This document shows, piece after piece, positions 59,743 through 64,000 of a DNA stretch of 64,000 nt (positions within the stretch are counted from its first letter, which is position 1; each line of letters begins with the position of its first letter). Source of the DNA: Aeromonas popoffii (GTDB lineage Bacteria; Pseudomonadota; Gammaproteobacteria; Enterobacterales; Aeromonadaceae); NCBI RefSeq assembly GCF_000820025.1, contig NZ_CDBI01000079.1:62001-126000 (forward strand). Reading direction: 5' to 3'. The notes beneath the pieces were generated by a model that was not told the origin of the DNA, made no database searches, and was given only the letters and a program-made list of their open reading frames with translations. Made by a program: the position numbers and the translations under genes.

Positions 59743-60714
59743 TCACTCACGCAACAGGATCTTGTCGCGCCACTTGTCGGGCAGGGTGAGCTGCCAGCGG
59801 GCCAGCTCGTGCTTGCTGAATATATACTCGCCGCGCAGGGCGGCGCGCGGCGCCAGCGTGTTGGGCTGAGCTCCCGCCAGGATGGCGTTGACGAGCCCAG
59901 CCGCCTTGGCCCCCTGATCTCGCCCATCCAGCACCAGGCCACCGATGGCCCTGCCCGAGCCCACCGAAAACGCCCAGAAGCAGAACATGGGCACAGGGCT
60001 GTGGGCACTGGTCCACTCCAGCACAGTCTGTTCGCTGACGTGCTTGCCCGCATCGTCCACCAGCGTGTGGTAGAGGCCGATAAAAAGAGCTTCGTAGCCA
60101 TTTTTTCTCGCGTTGAGTACGGTCTCCTGCCAGAGGCTGTAGTCACCTATGAGTTGGCTGTTGACCCGGGTCTGGCCGACCCGCAGATCGGTCTGGCTCT
60201 TGAACTCATCCTCGATAGCAGTGAGTGCCACGTTGCTGGAATCAAACAGTGCCAGTGCCTTCTTGATGCCACCCATCAGCTGGCTCATCTCGCTGATGTT
60301 GCGCTTTAGCAGGGGGCGCTCCAGCACGCCGGTGATCTTGGGGTGGCCGACCAGCCCCTTGTGGCGCGGGTTCTCGTTCATGCCGAGAAACACCACGGGG
60401 GTGCCGAGGGAGGCAATCTCGTGGGCCAGATAGTTGATGGCGTTGTCGTCACCGAGCACCACCAGATCCGGCTTGATCTGCTGGTAGAGGGCCAGTGCCT
60501 GTTGGGCAATCTTGTCGACATCGCCATTGGGCTGGCGCTTGGTGTCCATGTAGAAGTGGCTGATATGGTTCTCGCCACTCAGATGGGCCTGCAGGCTGGC
60601 GTTGTAACTCTGATCCCACAGGTATTCGGAGTGATAGCTGCTGATCACCAGGATCTCGGCCGCCCACAACCGGTAGGGCAGGAGGCACAGCAGCAGTAGC
60701 AGGGGCTTGGCCAT
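59743..60714 (-). CDS. Periplasmic ABC-type substrate-binding-like protein
   Basis: 323 aa from ATG 60714 (MAKPLLLLLCLLPYRLWAAE signal). ILVISSYHSEYLWDQSYN, PDLVVLGDDNAINYLA and TPVVFLGMNENPRHK resemble the ABC_sub_bind group (type 1 periplasmic-binding fold). Members often act as ligand sensors for signalling proteins rather than for transport. No permease or sensor gene adjoins it, so it is an orphan. Convergent with ligA and divergent from nrdD across 442 bp. Confidence 0.78.
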   Translation of the reverse strand: MAKPLLLLLCLLPYRLWAAEILVISSYHSEYLWDQSYNASLQAHLSGENHISHFYMDTKRQPNGDVDKIAQQALALYQQIKPDLVVLGDDNAINYLAHEIASLGTPVVFLGMNENPRHKGLVGHPKITGVLERPLLKRNISEMSQLMGGIKKALALFDSSNVALTAIEDEFKSQTDLRVGQTRVNSQLIGDYSLWQETVLNARKNGYEALFIGLYHTLVDDAGKHVSEQTVLEWTSAHSPVPMFCFWAFSVGSGRAIGGLVLDGRDQGAKAAGLVNAILAGAQPNTLAPRAALRGEYIFSKHELARWQLTLPDKWRDKILLRE

Positions 60715-60910
60715 GTCGGGTCCCGTTGATGGCAATGACATTCCGTACATTATGCCTGTTTTACGCCACGGGTACCCTCGTCAACTATGGTCGCAGGGGG
60801 GCGCTTTTTTCTGTTATGGTCCCATCGAACGCCAGCCCTTACCAGGCTTGGGATGCCCTTTTATGGGGCTGTTTTTCACTGGTCGGGAACTGCGCCACTC
60901 GCCTCAAAAC

Positions 60911-60924
60911 CTGTTCTGGATCAA
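60911..60924 (+). promoter_or_regulatory. Candidate FNR box
   Basis: CTGTTCTGGATCAA matches the consensus TTGAT-4-ATCAA at 8 of 10 positions. Its centre is about 42 bp before a possible start near 60960, the position used by FNR at class II promoters; the -10 (TAATAG at 60949) is poor. nrdDG is an FNR-activated operon in E. coli. Confidence 0.4.
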
Positions 60925-60954
60925 GAAATAAGGCCGCGCTTTGGTGCCTAATAG

Positions 60955-61001
60955 ACACCATATATAGGGATGTATTCGTTTTTAATCCCTATATGTTGTG
61001 T
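60955..61001 (+). promoter_or_regulatory. Paired NrdR boxes
   Basis: ACACCATATATAGGGA (60955-60970) and TCCCTATATGTTGTGT (60986-61001) each resemble the 16-bp NrdR consensus. They are separated by 15 bp (31 bp centre to centre), the spacing by which NrdR oligomers bind one face of DNA and repress ribonucleotide reductase operons. Confidence 0.85.
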
Positions 61002-61156
61002 TATCAAGCTGTGTACAAGCTGTTCCCTTCCTATCTTCAGCCCGGGCTTGTCAAGTCTCGGCTGAATTTATTTGCGTCCAGGATGAGATGCCGGGAGGGG
61101 GGCCCAACAAGGGTGAGCCAGAGGCAAATGCCTGGCCTTTTAAACGGGGAAAATCG

Positions 61157-63274
61157 ATGAAACCGGTTGTGATCAAACGTGATGGATGTCGCGCACCATT
61201 CAATGCCCAGCTGATTGCCGAGGCAGTGGGCCGAGCGGCAGAAGCGGTCAATCAGGCCAGTTCGGCTCTGGCACTGCGCATCTCAAGCGCGGTCAGTCAG
61301 GAGCTGGAAGGGCGTGGTGAGGTGGATATCCACGAGATCCAGAACCGGGTTGAAAACCATCTGATGGCCTCCGACGACAAGGCCATCGCCCGTGCCTACA
61401 TCGAATACCGTCACGACCGGGATCAGGCTCGCGAGGCCCGCGGCCGGCTGGCCCAGGAGATCCGTGGTCTGGTCGAGCAGACCAACGCCGCCCTGCTCAA
61501 CGAGAACGCCAACAAAGATTCCAAGGTGATCCCGACCCAGCGTGACCTGCTGGCCGGTATCGTCGCCAAGCACTACGCCACCAGCCACATGCTGCCCCGG
61601 GATGTGGTGCAGGCCCACGAGAGCGGCGATCTGCACTTCCACGATCTCGACTACTCGCCCTTCTTCCCGATGTTCAACTGCATGTTGATCGATCTGAAGG
61701 GGATGCTGACCCACGGCTTCAAGATGGGTAATGCGGAGATCGATACCCCGAAATCGATCAGCACGGCCACCGCCGTGACCGCCCAGATCATCGCCCAGGT
61801 GGCGAGCCACATCTATGGTGGCACCACCATCAACCGCATTGACGAGGTACTGGCCCCCTATGTGACCATCAGCTGGCAGAAACACAGGGAAGTGGCCGAG
61901 GAGTGGGGCATCAACGATGTGGACGCCTACGCCATGGCCCGCACCGAGAAGGAGTGCTACGACGCCTTCCAGTCACTGGAGTACGAGGTCAATACCCTGC
62001 ACACCGCCAACGGTCAGACCCCCTTCGTCACCTTCGGCTTCGGCCTTGGCGACAGCTGGGAGTCCCGCATGATCCAGGGCGCCATCCTCAGTAACCGCAT
62101 CGCCGGCCTTGGCAAGAACAGAAAGACGGCCGTGTTCCCGAAACTGGTGTTCGCCATCAAGGATGGCCTCAATCACAAACAGGGCGATCCCAACTACGAC
62201 ATCAAGCAGCTGGCGCTGGAGTGTGCCTCCAAGCGGATGTATCCGGACATCCTCAACTACGACCAGGTGGTCAAGGTGACCGGCTCCTTCAAGACGCCCA
62301 TGGGCTGTCGCTCCTTCCTCGGGGCTTATGAGGAAAATGGTGAGCTGATCCATGAAGGACGCAACAATATTGGCGTGGTCAGCCTCAACCTGCCGCGCAT
62401 CGCCCTGAAATCCCGCGATGAGGCGGATTTCTGGGACAAGCTGGATGCCGCCCTGCGCGTGGCCAAGACAGCGCTCATGTATCGCATCGAGCGTCTCGAC
62501 GGCGTCAAGGCGCGGGTCGCCCCTATCCTCTATATGGAAGGAGCCTGCGGCGTGCGTCTGAAGGCAGATGACAACGTCAGCGAGATCTTCAAGCACGGCC
62601 GCGCCTCCATTTCGCTCGGTTATATCGGGGTGCACGAGACCATCAACGCCCTGTTTGGCACCGATGTCCATCTGTTTGACAGCGACACCCTGCGCCAGAA
62701 GGCCATCGCCATCATAGCGCGGCTCAAGAGGGCGACCGATGCGTGGAAGGACGAGACAGGCTACGGCTTTAGTCTCTACTCCACCCCGAGCGAGAACCTC
62801 TGCACCCGCTTCTGCCGCATCGATGCCAAGGAGTTTGGTGTGGTGGCGGGCGTGACTGACAAGGGTTACTACACCAACAGCTTCCACCTCGACGTGGAGA
62901 AGCAGGTCAACCCGTACGACAAGCTGGACTTCGAGGCGCCCTATCCGCCCATCGCCAGCGGCGGCTTCATCTGCTACGGCGAGTACCCCAACATCCAGCA
63001 CAATCTGGAAGCGCTGGAGAACGTCTGGGATTACAGCTATGACAAGGTGCCCTACTACGGTACCAACACCCCCATCGACGAGTGCTACGACTGTGGCTTT
63101 ACCGGCGAGTTCGAGTGCACCTCCAAGGGCTTTACCTGCCCGCGCTGCGGCAACCACGACCCGGCCAAGGTGTCGGTGACCCGCCGTGTCTGCGGCTACC
63201 TCGGCAGCCCGGATGCGCGCCCCTTCAATGCGGGCAAGCAGGAAGAGGTGAAGCGCCGCGTCAAACATATGTAA
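61157..63274 (+). CDS. nrdD: Anaerobic ribonucleoside-triphosphate reductase
   Basis: Class III, oxygen-sensitive glycyl-radical enzyme making dNTPs from NTPs. 705 aa (E. coli 712). ATP-cone at the N-terminus (VVIKRDGCRAPFNAQLI), NENANKDSKVIPTQRDLLAG, the C-terminal zinc site CYDCGFTGEFEC with CPRCGNHD, and the glycyl-radical loop RRVCGYLGSPDARPF. Start ATG 61157 after GGGGAAAATCG; the open frame upstream is ignored because homology begins here. Operon with nrdG, 100 bp apart. Confidence 0.97.
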   Translation: MKPVVIKRDGCRAPFNAQLIAEAVGRAAEAVNQASSALALRISSAVSQELEGRGEVDIHEIQNRVENHLMASDDKAIARAYIEYRHDRDQAREARGRLAQEIRGLVEQTNAALLNENANKDSKVIPTQRDLLAGIVAKHYATSHMLPRDVVQAHESGDLHFHDLDYSPFFPMFNCMLIDLKGMLTHGFKMGNAEIDTPKSISTATAVTAQIIAQVASHIYGGTTINRIDEVLAPYVTISWQKHREVAEEWGINDVDAYAMARTEKECYDAFQSLEYEVNTLHTANGQTPFVTFGFGLGDSWESRMIQGAILSNRIAGLGKNRKTAVFPKLVFAIKDGLNHKQGDPNYDIKQLALECASKRMYPDILNYDQVVKVTGSFKTPMGCRSFLGAYEENGELIHEGRNNIGVVSLNLPRIALKSRDEADFWDKLDAALRVAKTALMYRIERLDGVKARVAPILYMEGACGVRLKADDNVSEIFKHGRASISLGYIGVHETINALFGTDVHLFDSDTLRQKAIAIIARLKRATDAWKDETGYGFSLYSTPSENLCTRFCRIDAKEFGVVAGVTDKGYYTNSFHLDVEKQVNPYDKLDFEAPYPPIASGGFICYGEYPNIQHNLEALENVWDYSYDKVPYYGTNTPIDECYDCGFTGEFECTSKGFTCPRCGNHDPAKVSVTRRVCGYLGSPDARPFNAGKQEEVKRRVKHM

Positions 63275-63294
63275 GCGCGCAGGCGATGAAGCGC

Positions 63295-63320
63295 TGGCCC
63301 CTGACTCAAGGGGCCATTTT
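63295..63320 (+). terminator. Attenuator-like hairpin between nrdD and nrdG
   Basis: TGGCCCC pairs with GGGGCCA across an 8-nt loop, followed by TTTTCATT. It would lower nrdG transcription relative to nrdD, in keeping with the activase being needed in small amounts. Confidence 0.6.
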
Positions 63321-63374
63321 CATTGGAGGGCGGCAGCCATGCCGCTGTCCCATGAACGAGGCAGGAAACAAGCG

Positions 63375-63884
63375 ATGCACTACCACCAATACTATCCGGT
63401 CGATGTGATCAACGGCCCCGGCACCCGCGCCACCCTGTTTGTGTCGGGCTGCGAGCACCAGTGCCCGGGCTGCTATAACCAGAGCACCTGGCGGCTCGAT
63501 GGCGGCCAACGGTTTGATCAGGCGATGAGCGATCGCGTCATCCGAGATCTTAACGACAGCCGTATCAAGCGGCGAGGTCTGTCGCTCTCCGGCGGCGATC
63601 CGCTCCACCCGGCCAACGTGCCTCATGTGCTGGCGCTGGTGAAACGGGTGCGGGCCGAGTGTCCGGGCAAGGATATCTGGTGCTGGACCGGTTATTTGCT
63701 CAATGAGCTCTCAGATGCCCAGCGCGAGCTGGTTGCCTTGCTGGATGTGCTGGTGGATGGCAAGTTCGAAAAAGCGCTGGCGGACCCAGGTCTGCTCTGG
63801 CGTGGCAGCAGCAATCAGCAGATCCACAACCTCAATGCCAGGGGTGAAGCGGGTGAGCGTATTCCCTCTCTGGTTTGCAGTTGA
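63375..63884 (+). CDS. nrdG: Anaerobic ribonucleotide reductase activating enzyme
   Basis: Radical SAM enzyme that installs the glycyl radical on NrdD. 169 aa from ATG 63375 (MHYHQYYPVDVINGPGTR), the start used by E. coli; an ATG twelve codons earlier has a good GGAGG but no homology. The cluster motif is CEHQCPGCYN (C-x3-C-x2-C). LSGGDPLHPANV is the SAM-binding GGE-like region, followed by DGKFEKAL and WRGSSNQQIHNL. The C-terminus runs about 15 residues past the E. coli protein. Confidence 0.95.
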   Translation: MHYHQYYPVDVINGPGTRATLFVSGCEHQCPGCYNQSTWRLDGGQRFDQAMSDRVIRDLNDSRIKRRGLSLSGGDPLHPANVPHVLALVKRVRAECPGKDIWCWTGYLLNELSDAQRELVALLDVLVDGKFEKALADPGLLWRGSSNQQIHNLNARGEAGERIPSLVCS

Positions 63885-63948
63885 AGCCAAGGCTGTTTAT
63901 GGTTAGCCCATCCCTATATCGACGACATCATTGACGAGGAGAGCCGAG

Positions 63949-64000
63949 ATGAGTCATCTGTTCAAGATCCTGCTGGCCATTTTCCTGCCCCCTGTGTGCG
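63949..64000 (+). CDS. Pmp3/YqaE family small membrane protein (partial)
   Basis: The first 17 codons are in the window: MSHLFKILLAIFLPPVC. ILLAIFLPPV is the characteristic first helix of the Pmp3/YqaE proteolipid family, about 52-60 residues with two membrane helices, often induced by osmotic or cold stress. AGGAGAG lies 8-9 nt upstream of ATG 63949. The rest is cut by the right edge. Confidence 0.65.
   Translation, partial: MSHLFKILLAIFLPPVC

Larger units (their letters stand above)
60715..61156 (+). promoter_or_regulatory. nrdD control region
   Basis: 442 bp without a supportable gene. The left half (60751-60900) shows nothing definite. From 60911 it holds a candidate FNR site, then paired NrdR boxes, then about 155 bp of leader up to nrdD. 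Confidence 0.6.

Noticed and set aside
60726-61160. 144-codon open frame across the nrdD promoter
   Set aside because: It covers the NrdR boxes, lacks any protein-family feature and overlaps the nrdD start out of frame.

Overview
The window is about 60% GC gammaproteobacterial chromosome. It is most likely Aeromonas: the proteins are close to their E. coli counterparts, the early operon has the order frr-uppS-cdsA-dxr-rseP, smc-zipA-ligA are adjacent, and there is a periplasmic inhibitor of invertebrate-type lysozyme of the kind described from Aeromonas hydrophila. No phage, plasmid, CRISPR or tRNA gene is visible, and coding density is high.

Layout. 1-3.2 kb: glnD (cut by the left edge) and map on the minus strand. 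3.2-23 kb: a long plus-strand run of translation, isoprenoid, envelope and replication genes: rpsB, tsf, pyrH, frr, uppS, cdsA, dxr, rseP, bamA, skp, lpxD, fabZ, lpxA, lpxB, rnhB, dnaE, accA. It supplies the translation factors S2, EF-Ts and RRF, undecaprenyl phosphate, CDP-diacylglycerol, the sigma-E protease, outer-membrane protein assembly, lipid A and fatty-acid precursors. 23-36 kb: accessory chromosomal genes: a LysR regulator with a MATE efflux pump, the serine transporter sdaC, yjeH, an acetyltransferase, an ABC-F ATPase behind a leader peptide, pliI, an M13 lipoprotein peptidase and tilS. 36-44 kb: a diguanylate cyclase, a CPA2 cation/proton antiporter, a patatin-like lipase, a NarL-type regulator, a GST-like protein and a periplasmic alpha-amylase. 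44-47.4 kb: a minus-strand glycosylation operon (unknown membrane protein, gtrB, gtrA, PIG-V-like transferase). 47.7-51.3 kb: a solute-binding protein, an LdtD-type L,D-transpeptidase, a 205-bp IS4-type miniature element, mepK and a small lipoprotein. 51.4-60.7 kb: yicG, cysZ, then smc-zipA-ligA and a solute-binding-like protein. 60.9-64 kb: nrdD-nrdG behind paired NrdR boxes, and the start of a Pmp3/YqaE membrane protein.

The most unusual observation is at two consecutive junctions of the envelope operon. The DNA spanning the end of one gene and the start of the next has been tandemly duplicated: twice between cdsA and dxr, once between dxr and rseP. The extra copies are diverged but still open. 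They form micro-ORFs of 22, 21 and 27 codons whose N-termini resemble the downstream protein and whose C-termini resemble the upstream protein. Every stop and start overlaps as TGATG or TAATG, giving an unbroken termination-reinitiation chain cdsA > A > B > dxr > R > rseP. I know of no description of this arrangement, but no search was possible.

Other points worth checking are the miniature element that split the ldtD terminator, with an 11-bp target duplication, while bringing a hairpin of its own; and the ABC-F gene whose leader has a strong ribosome-binding site and a short ORF, as in antibiotic-inducible attenuators. All identifications rest on reading the translated sequence against remembered families; no database search was run.
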